Notes: a model not told the origin generated them from the letters alone. Counted from the stretch's first letter, positions 1-11,541 are shown. The stretch is 64,000 nt of DNA from Selaginella moellendorffii (GCF_000143415.4 NW_003314295.1:1659950-1723949); one strand, 5' to 3'. Numbers and translations are program-made.

Positions 1-1
1 A

Positions 2-259
2 CTCGTACAGATAGTTCTAAAGTTTGCACAGGTTGAGTACTCGCCGGTTTCGTCGATCGAGAAAACACGGCAGATGATGCAAGAGTTCGTGGATCTCTGG
101 CAAGAGGCGATCTCAGCACAGTCCATGAGTGGACGTATCTCGCTCCTAGAACCAAATTTTGCCGAGTACGCGCTCTCAGATACTTATACTTGGCAGCACA
201 CTGCACTGCAGTACATTTTTTTGTTTGCTTACTTCCTGTCGCAATCCCAAAGAGCATGA
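2..259 (+). CDS. 3' end of an unrecognised protein-coding gene (partial)
   Basis: An open frame enters from the left edge and runs to a TGA at 257-259. It has a balanced, protein-like composition for its first 60 or so codons, including a stretch with EKTRQMMQEFVDLWQEAI and a later DTYTWQHTALQY, unlike the AT-rich noncoding DNA that follows. The last 15 to 20 codons are hydrophobic and of poorer quality, so the true end may lie at a splice site or the gene may be cut off by the repeat block downstream. I do not recognise the family. The start lies outside the window. Confidence 0.4.
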   Translation, partial: LVQIVLKFAQVEYSPVSSIEKTRQMMQEFVDLWQEAISAQSMSGRISLLEPNFAEYALSDTYTWQHTALQYIFLFAYFLSQSQRA

Positions 260-3200
260 TCGCAATCAACACATCTCTCTTCTAGTTCGAGGTGATTTTC
301 TTTCCTGCTGTCCAAGTATTAACATATATCGCTCCAGAACATGTATGTTAGTTAGAGGTTAGACAAAGCAATGTAAGGGGTATCATCTGATAGACTAGCT
401 AGACGCTACATCCACACACAAAGAGAAAGAATTCGCAACTGGTTAATGTTCTCAATGCATCCTGGAATCCTGATCATCTTAAACGGGAGTTCAAATCATT
501 TAAGGTTAGTGTTTGCAAAATTCTTGTTTGCTCCAGACCTGCTCACTAGATTACGACATTTTTTTAATACAATTATTGAAAATTTTATTATCAATGTCAC
601 ATTTAATAGACTTTCAAATGTTAAAATTTAACTTTGTGAGGGCCAAGTGTACGGCTACAATGCCATATATTAATATTAATGTAGTGGGATTTTGGTAGTT
701 GTCGGATTGATTTCAATTCAAACCACTTGCTTTTGTATATAAGTTAGGGTTTTTGGGCTAATTGATATGCACATTTTCTGTATTCCCTTTTCATATTCCA
801 AGCACTCACAATAGTTTTATTATAAAATAAATAAAAATTTAATTATAAATATAATTTATTAAATCATAACACATATAAAAATGTAAAAAGAAATTTTTTT
901 AGTTAAATACAGAATGCATTTTACCATATTGGCATTATAATCTCCTTGAAGAATCACTCATAGAAGCTACACACTATACAAACTCAAGCAAAAGTCGTGT
1001 TTGATATTAGGAAACTAGCATGAGATAGGTTAGATGCTAAGGGCACTCACTAAACCCTAAATACAAATTATATATATGTATCAAAAGAATATACTGATTT
1101 CCACATATAGTGCTCTCTATTGGGAAATTCATCTCAACATTAGTATAGATAGATAGTATAGATAGTATATGTCTAAAGGATAATAGGATGACCACAAGGA
1201 AACACTAGTGGTATAAGCATAGCCATAGTAAATTTATTTTCTAGCAATTTCAAGCACTCTAGAAAATCAATATTGAGCAAACAATCTTTAAATGGATCTA
1301 AGAATATATTATTGTGTTTTTTCTTGTGATATGTACTTTGTTTTCTATATTATAGAGCATTTTAGATAATGTGAAATTATACTAGGTATGTATTAGCAAA
1401 TTCTAATCATAGCTCATTTCTGGGATATCATGCTACAACTTTCATATATCTATTCTAAAGATTGGATATGAGTAAGCAATTTTAAAAACACTCAAAATAA
1501 CTAATGGATGCAAGATTTCTCAAAAAATTATGTACAAAACAAGAATAAGAAACATACATTTCCTTTTAACAACTAATGGACTATGTGATATTTAAATCTA
1601 AATATAACATATTTGATGATCATATAATTATTAATAGACACATGGGTTGATGAACTCAATACAGTGATGAGGCTCCATCCAAACCACTATCACCTTGAGC
1701 TTTAAAAAAAAACAAATCCAATAATATTAATAAAATAGAAAAAAAACCAATAAGGTTAGAGGCCTATTGATTTAATTTATGGCTACCTATATACCAATTA
1801 AAAATCCATACCTTTTGTTATGAAATCACTTGCTATTTTGTTTACTTTCAATTAAAGAATTGTCTATAAATCAGTTGTTATTCAATTGTAATTACCATTT
1901 TTTTTTTGTTATACAACTGTTTCACCAATATTGGCCTAGAATACACCACCAACTTTCATCTCTAGAAGATCAAATTTAGAGATACTATTAGTAAGATATT
2001 GGATATATGCTTCTCTTATATAAGACATTTGCAACTAAATATCTATAGCACATCATAAATTCTATGGTATTTGTTCTAAACTAGAGAATTATCTCCTTGT
2101 TTGGCATTTTTAACTCTAATCCTAGTCATTCTAAGCTCTTGCACCACTACAATAAATCCAGTCCTTTGACAATATAGTTAATCATCTATAATTTCCTTTA
2201 GATTGGCCCCTCCTTTTAGAAGAGCACGTATGATGCAATTCATATGCTGCCATAGCCCTCTCATCTTCTCAACGTGGGTGTGTTGCCCATGATCATGACT
2301 AACTTGATTAATAAATTGTTTAATGAGTGTTAAATTTCTCCTTGCCAAGAGGTTTGACCAAATAGCAATAGTAGAAACATTTGGATCAAGAAAAACCTAT
2401 TTGTATTACAAAATTTTGATGTTGCAAGAGATGAAATGGTTGCTTGAGCATTTAATAAAACTTTAGTAGAACTTTTGGTGGGATTATAACAATCTAAAAA
2501 GATGTGGAGTAGAAAAGCTTATTAAATACTTTCAATATCATTCCTCCTTATTAACTTGTTAAAGAATAAATATGGCATGTTAAAAACAAATATAAACTCA
2601 TTTTAAAATTTTTTTCCCTCTTTTAGGATCTTGTATTCGCATTTTGGTTCTTTTTCCCTTTTTTAATCAAATCCTTTATCATGGGAAAGTCAATCTAAAA
2701 AGCCCCAAAATAGCCTAGTAAATGAAGGTTTATTAAGGCTATTGCTAAAATGGTTTTCTATACATGATTTGGGCTTATAAAGATATCAAGAGAGCAATAT
2801 TGATAATTATGCCTTACTAAGCCTCCTCCATAGGTATTTGAGATAAAGCATTAAGAGTGTAGATTAAGTTGTTCTATTTATAATAGTCTCATCAATTAGG
2901 TGCCAAACCCACAAAATATATTATATTCAAGAGTTCTACATATTGACTTTAGACATGCAACTTACTTAATCTTTACTTCTTTAAAGATATTGTGATGTTT
3001 GATATGGTTCTCACAACTTTATTAAAAAAAGTTGGTAATCTTTATCATACTATAAAATCTAAAGGGTATAACACAACTTTGTAAAATTAAATGCATTAGC
3101 AAATTTATGCCTTAACCATTTGCATACTATCAAACATTGTGTAATATATTATATATCATCCACTTTTAAAAAGATGAACTATGTTTTTGCTTTTAAAAAA

Positions 3201-3470
3201 AAGTAAAAATTTAAATTTTTTAAAAAAGTAACTTTCAATAAAAATTTTTTTTTATACCTTTTATATGAAATAAAAAAGTAAAATACATAATTTCATATAT
3301 TGTTTTATATAATACATGCATATATATTTCTATACATATAAAAGAATATTCCTGACTATTTTAAATGCTTAGTGGGGAAGGAGATTGGGGAAAAAAATAT
3401 TATCTTTGTCCATTATACTATTAGTAAAATGGTATTTTAGTGAAAGAGTTACTATTGTAAAAAGAAAAAA
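260..3470. other. AT-rich gene-free stretch
   Basis: About 3.2 kb of AT-rich DNA with many A/T runs and no convincing intact gene. One stop-free minus-strand stretch at about 2201-2396 looks like a coding relict (see findings). No LTR pair, RNA gene or CRISPR-like array was seen. Confidence 0.6.
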
Positions 3471-3474
3471 AAAA

Positions 3475-4400
3475 AGGCTCCTATAAATAGTTATATTTGT
3501 TTTATCCACAAGATATTTACCACCACTTTGATAATCATCAATCCTTTGATATAAATGTTTGTTATATATATGGTACATAAGTTGGTATATTTCATCCCAC
3601 AAGAGATAAAGACTGCTTAAGATCATATAAGTCCACCAGTCATGAACACTAACAAGTGGTCCTTTTAAAATTGTAGCAATGGCAACTTATTACTTTGTGA
3701 AGAGATGAATTTCACAAATCTTAGTTTCATCAAAATTTGGGGCATGCAAGTTGCAAGGAGCTGTCTTCACTTGGTTAATTTTGGTTAGTGTCATAGCATC
3801 TTTGTAATTCACATATGGAAAATATAGTGGGTGATGTTTGTAGAGAACAAGCTTTGTTGGTTTGGTGCTTGTCTTCTGCTTGACTACCAAATAAACATTA
3901 TAACCCTTTAAGCCCAAAAGTTGATTGGAGTGGAGAATATCACTAACACCTATGCTCAATATAATAGTCATAGCCTTGTTTGTTCCCACAAGTAGTGCAC
4001 CACCCCCATATATTTTTGTAAACCAAAGAAGAATATATAAAAACTAAATGAATTATAAACAAGAGGCAATGGAGGGAGGAGAGTATGCACCTTGCAATTT
4101 ATAACTTTATTGCTATGACTCCCCTATATTAAGTTGTTGTGAGGCTCTACTTCTTTTTGAAAAGACCTATAGGGAACTAAAGCTCTTAAGTTCTCTTTCT
4201 CATTTGATAATCAAAGGAAAAGTTTATAGTTGCGGCAAAAGGAAAGTCTGGGTTGTGAATAAATATTATAATGACATATAGGAAATAACCATGGATGAGA
4301 AGTTTGAGCTTGATGCATACAAGACATCTACTACTCTGGGTAAATCTCTTGAGACTACTATTATTCCATGAATAATATAAATAGAGAAATATGTGTATGG
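3475..4400 (+). repeat. Dispersed repeat copy A, uninterrupted, with a flipped middle
   Basis: This roughly 925 bp unit is related by eye to copy B (5335-6052 plus 11545-11710). The outer parts, about 3475-3735 and 4108-4400, align in the same orientation as copy B. The middle, about 3736-4107, aligns only to the reverse complement of 5562-5930. Landmarks shared in direct orientation are ATAAATG...TCATCCCA, CAAATCTTAGTTTCA, TTGTTGTGAGGCT, CATTTGATAATCAAAG and TCCATGAATAATATAAATA. The unit has no recognisable transposase or polymerase. Its nature (non-autonomous element or captured sequence) is unknown. Confidence 0.75.
3690..3989 (-). CDS. Hypothetical 99-residue ORF inside the flipped repeat segment
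   Basis: A complete ATG-to-stop frame on the minus strand, lying mostly in the inverted segment of copy A. It contains a conserved-looking core (YLVVKQKTSTKPTKLVLYK, then VNYKDAMTL). The same words can be read on the plus strand of copy B at about 5690-5930, where stop codons interrupt them, which suggests this was once a real reading frame carried by the repeat. No domain is recognised. It could equally be a fragment of a longer polyprotein or chance conservation through recent shared ancestry of the repeats. Confidence 0.3.
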   Translation of the reverse strand: MGTNKAMTIILSIGVSDILHSNQLLGLKGYNVYLVVKQKTSTKPTKLVLYKHHPLYFPYVNYKDAMTLTKINQVKTAPCNLHAPNFDETKICEIHLFTK

Positions 4401-5334
4401 TGTTTATTCTGCCAAGAGTGCTACATAATAACTATATAAATGTCTGGGTTCTTACAATATCAAAATAAAAGCATTGGTATTTGTGCCAAATCATTTTATC
4501 TTTTGTTTTAGTCTAAACTTTTATTAATTGATGTTGTGCTCATATATGATGGATTCAGTCAATGCTTCAAGGCCTTCTTTTCCTTTTTCTGCCTCTTGTG
4601 CTTGATTTTGAGCCTCCAGTATTTGTTTTTTTACTAATGGAATTTCTTGTAAAGTTCATAAAAGAGAGAGGGAGAGAGAGCATCACAAGTACATATGGTA
4701 GCTATTGTTGTTAATGGTTGTTTCAATTAAATAAGTTTTTTTTTTCACTTTTATACTATGTAATTAGATTTGTAGAAAATGCCTCTTATGGGCTTATCTC
4801 TTGTATATAGCCCACTACAAAGAGTATCCTTTTGTGATGCAAAGTATTTACAAAATTAACAAAGTTTCAAACAATTTATCCTTTATTTTATTCATGTGTG
4901 TAGGGAGAAGAAGAATTTGGTTTTAAGTGTAAGGGATTTTTTCAATAAGGAGATATACATGGTGTATAAGTTTATTTTATGGATTCGTGGAACATAATGA
5001 TTAGGCATATCAAGAATGGCTTCCTAGAATTCTATACTATCACTATTTGCAAAGTTGATAATGCAAAGGTGTTTTTGAATGTGGACTCACATGATTACTG
5101 TATGCAAGCTAGTAACCATAAGAAGTGTGTCCAATCCTTTTACGGAATTTAATTATAAATCTTAATAATGTTAGCAACATGCCTTAAGAGTTTAAATGAA
5201 GTACTAGAATGCATACTCCAAACTTAAGTAGGCAAAGATGAGGTTTGAAAAAATCTAAAAGAATAAAGTTTTAACTTGAAATTGAACTATGAAAACAAGA
5301 AAAAAAATTAACAAATTCTTTTAGCTATGGGTTC
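4401..5334. other. Spacer between the two repeat copies
   Basis: About 0.9 kb of AT-rich DNA between repeat copies A and B. I see no open frame of interest, no terminal repeats and no similarity to either copy by eye. Confidence 0.5.
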
Positions 5335-6052
5335 TCAACCCTATAAATGGTCACGTTTAATTATCCATGCACCACCCTCTGATATAAATGTTGGTTGTGC
5401 ATATCATATTGGCATATCTCATCCCATAAAAGATAAAGAGAGCGTGAAATAATGCAAGGCCACTTGGTCACAAATGCAAGTAAGTGATCCTCTTGAAACT
5501 GTAGTAATGGCAACTCATTACTTTGTGAAAATAAATTTTACAAATCTTAGTTTCACCAAAGCTATAAATTGTAGGGTGTATGCTCTTCCCCCCACCACCT
5601 CTTACTTGTAGTTCTCTTGATTTTTATATATTCCTCTTCGGTCTGCAAAAATGTATGGGGTGGTGCATTGCATATGAGAGTAAGCAAAGTTATAACTATT
5701 GTGTTGAACATAAGTGTTAGTAATGTTCTTAACTCTAATTAGCTCATGGGCTCAAAGGGTTATGACTTTTATTTGGTGGTCAAGTTGAAGACAAGCACCA
5801 AGTCAACAAAGCTTGTTCTCTACAAAGGTCACCCACCATATCCTCTATAAGTGAATTACAAGGATGCCATGACACTAATTGAAATTAGCCAAGTGAAGAC
5901 AATTCTTTACAGCCTACGTGCCCCAAATCCTTGTTGCTATAACTCCCACACTAGGTTGTTGTGAGGCTTTGCTTCTTTTTGAGATGATTTATGAAGAACC
6001 AAAGCCCCCTCAAGTTCTTTTTATCATTTGATAATCAAAGAAGAAGCTTGTG
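5335..6052 (+). repeat. Repeat copy B, left part, cut by a retrotransposon
   Basis: This is the left part of the second copy of the ~0.9 kb repeat. Positions 5335-5561 match copy A 3475-3735 in direct orientation; 5562-5930 match the reverse complement of 3736-4107; 5931-6050 match 4108-4222 in direct orientation again. The repeat stops where the gypsy LTR begins at 6053 and resumes at about 11545. Confidence 0.7.
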
Positions 6053-6170
6053 TGTTATGTGCCAGCTTGAAAAGCTTAAGGGTATATTAAGGCATGTTAG
6101 AGTAAAAAACTTAACCTACCTTAGGGCTCATAAAGAGACTAGATCTTTGTCTTTTTGTACAAGATTATAA
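6053..6170 (+). repeat. 5' LTR of the gypsy element
   Basis: Starts TGTTATGTGCCAGCTT and ends near GATTATA just before the primer-binding site. It matches the 3' LTR (shared GTATATTA, AAGAGACTAGATCTTT, AAGATTAT) but is about 75 bp shorter, so it carries internal deletions. The divergence points to an old insertion. Confidence 0.7.
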
Positions 6171-6173
6171 TAT

Positions 6174-6185
6174 TGGTATCAAAGG
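6174..6185 (+). promoter_or_regulatory. Primer-binding site of the gypsy element
   Basis: The sequence TGGTATCAAAGG lies three bases after the 5' LTR end and resembles the plant initiator tRNA-Met binding site TGGTATCAGAGC. This fixes the 5' LTR boundary. Confidence 0.7.
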
Positions 6186-8850
6186 AGTTGGTTGCAATGG
6201 CTAACCAAGCTAAATGTTAGAATCCTATTGTTGATGGTGGTGTGGATAATGGTGTTGATTGAGTTGTAGAGGTTTAGACCATTCAAGATGCAAAAGGGAC
6301 AAAGAAGTAGAAGTTTTTTGTGAAAAATTATAGACAAGGTCGTCATCATTGTAATGAGTTTGGACACTATAAAACTGATTGTGTACAGTTGAAAAACAAG
6401 TAATAAAGCAAAAAGATTGTCCAATCTTCTACTGACGGTAAGTTAGATATTAAACAGTTGCAAACTTTGTAGCGTGAGGATGATAAGGAAGACCATTCTG
6501 ATCAAAAGAAGAGGCTTTTGATCATTTTTTGTCAATTTAATTGTATGTAGAATAAAATGAAGCTCGATGACACTTGTGTATCAGTTTTAATGCTAGAAGG
6601 CATTTTCTGTGGCAGTCTAGTGTCAATTTTACTAAATAATGGGAGTGATGACAACTTTTTTTCAGCAAAGTTTGTTCAGGAGTATGGCCTAGTAGTACGA
6701 GGTGTTCTTCCATACACAATGGAAGGTGCAGCTAACTCTACTTAGCATTTCAATGCTTATGTAAAAGGGTTGAAAGTATTTGTTAGTAAAACTACACTTG
6801 TGGAGACTTTTTATCTCATAGATATTCATTGTGTGGATCTCATTTTTATGATGCCATAGTTGGTGAAAGTGAATACAGAGATAAAATGGAATATTAAGCA
6901 TATCTCACTAAAGTACAGTAGCATTAAAGATGTGTAGTTTGGAGAGGGAACCTCCAGTTGTTATGCTCTCTACTATATTTTGTAAGTGGATTTGTCGTAA
7001 TGGAAAAGCATTTTCAAGTTACTTGTTGTTTATTCATGATTTAGGGGATTAAGACACTTGTGGGGGAGAGGTAGCAATATAGGTTGTATTCGAAAAGTTT
7101 TCTAATGTTTTTCCATTTGAACTTCCTTATATGTTACCTTTATTATGAGGTATGGAGTATAGGATTACGTTGGAGCTAGAGATATGGCCAATTTACTAGC
7201 ATCCATTTAAGTTGAGTATGAGGAGCAAAAATTTCAACAATAAGTTAATGAGTTATTTAAGTTTGGATTTATTCAGCTAAGTAAGTTTTTGTTTCGTGCT
7301 TCAATCTTGCTCATGAAAAAAAAGGACAGTTCAATATGGATGTATATTAATTATTATACCTTAAACAAAAAGACAGTGAAGGATAAGATGTCGATGCTGT
7401 ATATGGATGGTATCTTAGACAAGATTAGTGAAACACGAGTGTTTACCAAGATTTATTTGAAAGTGGATATCATCAAATTGCAATAAATGATGCATCTATC
7501 TCCAAGATGGCATTCAACATAAGCTTCACGCGTTTTGAGTTTATAGTTATATTATTTGATTTGATGAAAGTACTAGCCACATTTACTCGGTTGATAATGG
7601 AGGTATTTGGGTGTTATCATCATGAGTTTGTGGAGATTTTCTTAGAGAATATTTTTGTTCTTAGCAAGAATATAAAGTATAAAATGCATTTGCACAAGGT
7701 TCTTTTGTTAGTATGTGATAACAAACTTTATGCAAAGAAGAGCAAATATAAATTTGCAAAGTCAAAGGTGAAATTTTTATGCCATATTGTGATATCTAAA
7801 GGTGTCAAGATAGATCCAAGGAAGGTGGATATGGTGGAGAACTAGCCTACACTGACTTCAATGATTAAGTTATACAGCTTCTTAGTTATTACTGATGTTT
7901 CTAGCATAAATTTGCAAAGGTGGCTATTTCCTTTGACATGGTTGTTACGCAAGAATATGCCATTCAAATGGAAGAAGCCATATGAGGATAGTTTTGTGGC
8001 ATTAAAATGGTTGTTGAGCAAGGCTTTTACATTATTGATCCATCAAAACTTTAGAAAGTGACATGTGATGCGAATGGTTGTTGAGTAAGGCTCTAGTGCT
8101 TTGTATTGTTGATCTATCAAAACTTTACAAAGTGACATATGATGTGAGTGGTTATGCATTAAGAGGAATTTTCATACAAGAGGGATAACCTATTGCATAT
8201 GAGAGTCGAACTTTGAATCCTATGGACCAATGCTATTCCACATATGAGCAAGAGTTACTCTCCATTGTTTATGTTTTGTGGATATCGCAACACTATCTTT
8301 ATAGTGTTGACAAATCACAAACTTTTTGTGTATCTTTTCATACAAAAAGAGTTAATTACTAGATAAGCTCATTGGATGGTCAAACTTATGGAGTTTTGGG
8401 AGTTTCTTATTAAGCTTTATTTGGGAAAATCAAATGTGGTGGCAAATACTTTATCTCATATTCATTATGTGATGACATTATAAACACAATCTTTTCATCA
8501 TTTAAGTAAAGTGGTTAGCAAGTTTGGGAAATTGGTTGAGCATGCTCAGGCTTAAAGTGGTTTCTTTGCGAACCTAGATAGAAGCCCCTTTCTCATTGGT
8601 GAATAGGATTCTTTTATAATAATCATATATATTTGCCACAAGTGGATGTATTGATTACTCAAGTTTTATTCCATTATCATGATTGTTTAGAGGGTAGTCA
8701 TTTTGGGGGGAAGAAGACATATAAACTGATTAACTACAAATTTTATTAAAGGAATATAAAGGCTAATATCCTCAAGTATTATAAATCATGCAAGCTCTGT
8801 CAATGAGTAAAGGTGCTACAAGAAAAGCCTAAAGGACTTTTGCAACCTTT

Positions 8851-10394
8851 TGTGAGATATAAATCCTAAGCCCTAAAGTGGAGCTGAAAGGGTGTCATAT
8901 GGTAGTGGTTGAAATGGAAGTCCAAGAAGCATAATATATTTGAACCAAAAGCTCTAACTTGGAAAGTCGAGAATATAAGTGGAACTTTGAACAAAGTGCT
9001 TAAAGAATGAGTACGAAGTAATTAGTGAATGAGTCTTTAAAAAGGGACATAAGAAGGATTAACACATGGCAAGTGTTATGATACACGGAAGTGTCAGAAA
9101 CGAGCCAAAAAAGAGTCCAAGATGGACCCGAGATGGAGTCCAAGATAGACCCAAGATAGAGTTTGATATGGATCCGAGATAAATTGAAGATGGAATTTGA
9201 GATGGACACGAGATAGACCTAAGATGGAGTCCGAGGTCAAATCTAAGGTTGAGGTGGAGACCGAGTCTAAGACCGAGACCAAGACCGAGACCGAGACCAA
9301 AGCTAAAACTGAGACCAAAATTGGGACTGAGATCGAGATTAAGTCCGAGTCCAAGTCTAAATCCCAGTGTAAGTTCAAGTCCAAGTCTGAGTTTGAGGGT
9401 GAAAGCCTAAAGTGATTGTCTCTCAAACCTTAAGGGGTTTGGTGAGCTCTAAAAATATAGTAGGGGGAGAATTCTAGTGGAGCCAGTTTGATCAGGAAAG
9501 GTTAATATGACCAAGGAAAACTATACCCATGTGTTAGGTGATGATATAACCATTGAAAAGTCTAAGGCTAGAGTGAATATAAATATATAAATGAGGTAGC
9601 TTAGTAAAGTGTTCAAAAACCGACTCTAGTTCCTTCGGGAAATCAAATAGTCAATGCTCCCAATCTAAGTGTGGGTGGCACTATTTACTTGGATACTTGG
9701 CATGGCTCATCGAAACCTCGCTCTAGCCACATGGCTAGGGCACCTAAATGTAGAAGATGGGGAGAGTACCCACGAGACTCGCGTAGGGCCATGGTGTTTT
9801 AAAATGTTATCCCAAACTCTTAGACTATAGAAAGGAAGAGGATTAATCCTCTAGTGTAGTGACCAAGGATACGGTCATATGGTGAGGAAGTTTTAGAAGT
9901 CAATAAGACTTAATGGTTGGGCTTTTGGGTCTTGACCTAGTAGTGGTATTGTTGAGTAAAGCCATAGATGGAGAAAAACTTGGTGGGAATGAAAGAAGGA
10001 ACATTGAGGAAGGGTGTTCCTTATGTCTCCGGGCATCCTAAGGGTGCTAAGGTGTGGTCAAAGGATGACCACTCATAAATGGATGGCCCAGTCTTTGAAA
10101 AATGGGATTGTGATGAAGGTGGTCTTAGAGTACCAATGTGACAAAAGGGTAAATGGGCATGGCCTTAGCATAATGGATTGATATGTCAGTGGTACCTTTA
10201 GGTGTCAGTCATGGGGTTGGACATGTGGAGCACTTGGACCAAGTGCAAAAGTTAAGTGGCATAGATGCTATTCATGGGGCTAGCATGTCCCCAAGTAAAG
10301 AATAAAGCTTATGGAATTCATAAGCAAGGTTGCTCTAAATGGTTAAATGTGTGGTTAAGTGAATAAAGTAGAATGGAAAAATTAATTTCTTACA
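8851..10394. mobile_element. Solo LTR (1,544 bp) inserted in the gypsy integrase
   Basis: The inserted block begins TGTGAG and ends CTTACA, the usual TG..CA form of LTR ends, and is flanked by a perfect 5-bp duplication CCTTT (8846-8850 and 10395-10399). With the block and one CCTTT removed, the integrase reading frame continues from the zinc-binding part into the catalytic core. It contains no polymerase domains, so it is a solo LTR left by recombination between the LTRs of a full element. A TATA-like stretch (ATAAATATATAAATGAG, about 9577-9594) would fit an LTR promoter. Its family and orientation are not determined. Confidence 0.8.
9100..9415. repeat. Short-period tandem repeat within the solo LTR
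   Basis: The left part (9105-9235) repeats units like GATGGAGTCCAAGATAGACC with a period near 12-15 bp. The right part (9236-9405) is a degenerate hexamer array of the GAGACC/AAGTCC type. Because the period is a multiple of three, long frames stay open on both strands (KTETKTETETK on plus, DLDLDSDL on minus). These are by-products of the repeat, not genes. Confidence 0.75.
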
Positions 10395-11348
10395 CCTTTA
10401 CCTATTCCTTAGAGCTATTGGTGTAGTATCTCTATGGACTTCATCACTTATTTGGCACAAACATAAGGTCAAAAGGAGTAAGTATGGATTATTTGATGAA
10501 GTATGTGTGGTTGTTGGCTTTTCAAAAGACTATTATTATCTCATACTTGGTTGTGATCTACTTGAAGAAAGTTTTTCTTGATTTTGGTTTGCTGAAGGAT
10601 ATTGTTAATAATCAAAACTCAAAGTTCACTAATGGAATTTGGAAGAGCTTTACAAAGGTTATGCAAGTGATATTTGAAACTCTTGGATGAAGATCATCTT
10701 TAGACAAATGGGCAAATTGAGTGTGTGAATCATGTGGTGGAGGATATACTACATTGTAGCATTAGTCAAAGGTAGTTTGTTAGTGCAATTTTCTTGTAAT
10801 AATAGCCAATATAGTGGAACCAAGTTAAATCCTTACTTTACCATATTTGGAAAGCATGTGGAGTTATGATTGTATTTGAGTAAGGATATTCAAGATAAAC
10901 TTGATTTCAAGGCAACTAATCTGGCCACAAAACTTGATGAGATTTTGGTGGTGCGTAAATGAAATTTGCAAATGCTTAGGATAGAGTAGAGAAGATTGTT
11001 AATGAGTATTGCAAATTCTAGGAATATAAAGTGGGTGATCTCATATTTGTGTAAGTGATCTTTCCGTCAAATGAGTGGTAAAACACCTTGGTACCTTTAT
11101 AGAATGAGAAGAGTGATAAACTTTCTCATTAATATGTTGGTCCATATGAAGTGCTAGAGTGGGTAAAACAACTTATCGAGTGCAATTGCCAATTGGGGTG
11201 AAAATTCATCTAGTATCTTATATTAGCCAATTAAATCTCAGAGTGAAAGGCCTCTTTATGGACCAAGAGCTTAAATAAGGTTCCCTACAAAGGGTGATCA
11301 CCAGTATAATTTGTCCTTGGGATAAAGACTTTGTTGAGGGGGAAGAAT

Positions 11349-11541
11349 TGTTAGATGCCAGCTTAACCATATGGTCATCGTGGGTCAAAAGGAATATTAA
11401 GGTATATTAGGGTAAAGAATTTAACCGCAGCAGCTTTTGAAGTAGATTAAGGGTGGTTAGGTGGTGAGGAACCTTAAGAGGAAGCATAGTATAGTATAGG
11501 GAGACTAGATCTTTATCTTTTTAGCTGAATCATAAGATTAT
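11349..11541 (+). repeat. 3' LTR of the gypsy element
   Basis: Begins TGTTAGATGCCAGCTTAA directly after a purine-rich tract (GAGGGGGAAGAA) and ends near AAGATTAT. It matches the 5' LTR with extra internal sequence. Copy B of the host repeat resumes within a few bases. Confidence 0.75.

Larger units (their letters stand above)
6310..11280 (+). pseudogene. gag-pol remnants of the gypsy element
   Basis: A zinc-knuckle relict (CNEFGHYKTDC; first cysteine lost) is at about 6340-6395. A retroviral-type protease relict around 6600-6680 reads LLNNGSDDNF where families have a D-S/T-G core. Reverse transcriptase runs about 7090-7850 (LMKKKDSS, then KLYAKKSKYKFAKS and a final VEFLGH-like word). RNase H is near 8140-8330 (PIAYESRTLNPMDQCYSTYEQELLSIV). 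The integrase zinc-binding part lies at about 8655-8850, its catalytic core resumes at 10395 and a C-terminal part (VGPYEVLEWV) ends near 11280. Several in-frame stops and shifts separate these blocks, so no functional polyprotein is encoded. Confidence 0.8.
6053..11541 (+). mobile_element. Decayed Ty3/gypsy LTR retrotransposon, nested and interrupted
   Basis: The element has all hallmarks in order on the plus strand: 5' LTR (6053-6170), a primer-binding site resembling the initiator tRNA-Met type (TGGTATCAAAG from 6174), a gag zinc-knuckle remnant, protease, reverse transcriptase, RNase H, integrase, a C-terminal chromatin-side region, a polypurine tract (about 11333-11348) and a 3' LTR (11349-11541). 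The order PR-RT-RH-IN places it in Ty3/gypsy. Every domain carries stops or frameshifts, so it is dead. It sits inside repeat copy B: the repeat sequence on its left continues on its right, and copy A shows the uninterrupted arrangement. Its integrase is itself split by a solo LTR at 8851-10394. Confidence 0.85.

Noticed and set aside
3475-6052. Copies A and B as the two LTRs of one short element
   Set aside because: The spacer (about 0.9 kb) has no primer-binding site, polypurine tract or coding content, copies lack TG..CA ends, and the inverted middle does not fit LTR replication.
9094-9426. 110-codon minus frame rich in Asp, Leu, Ser and Val
   Set aside because: Produced by the codon-periodic tandem repeat in the solo LTR; not a gene.
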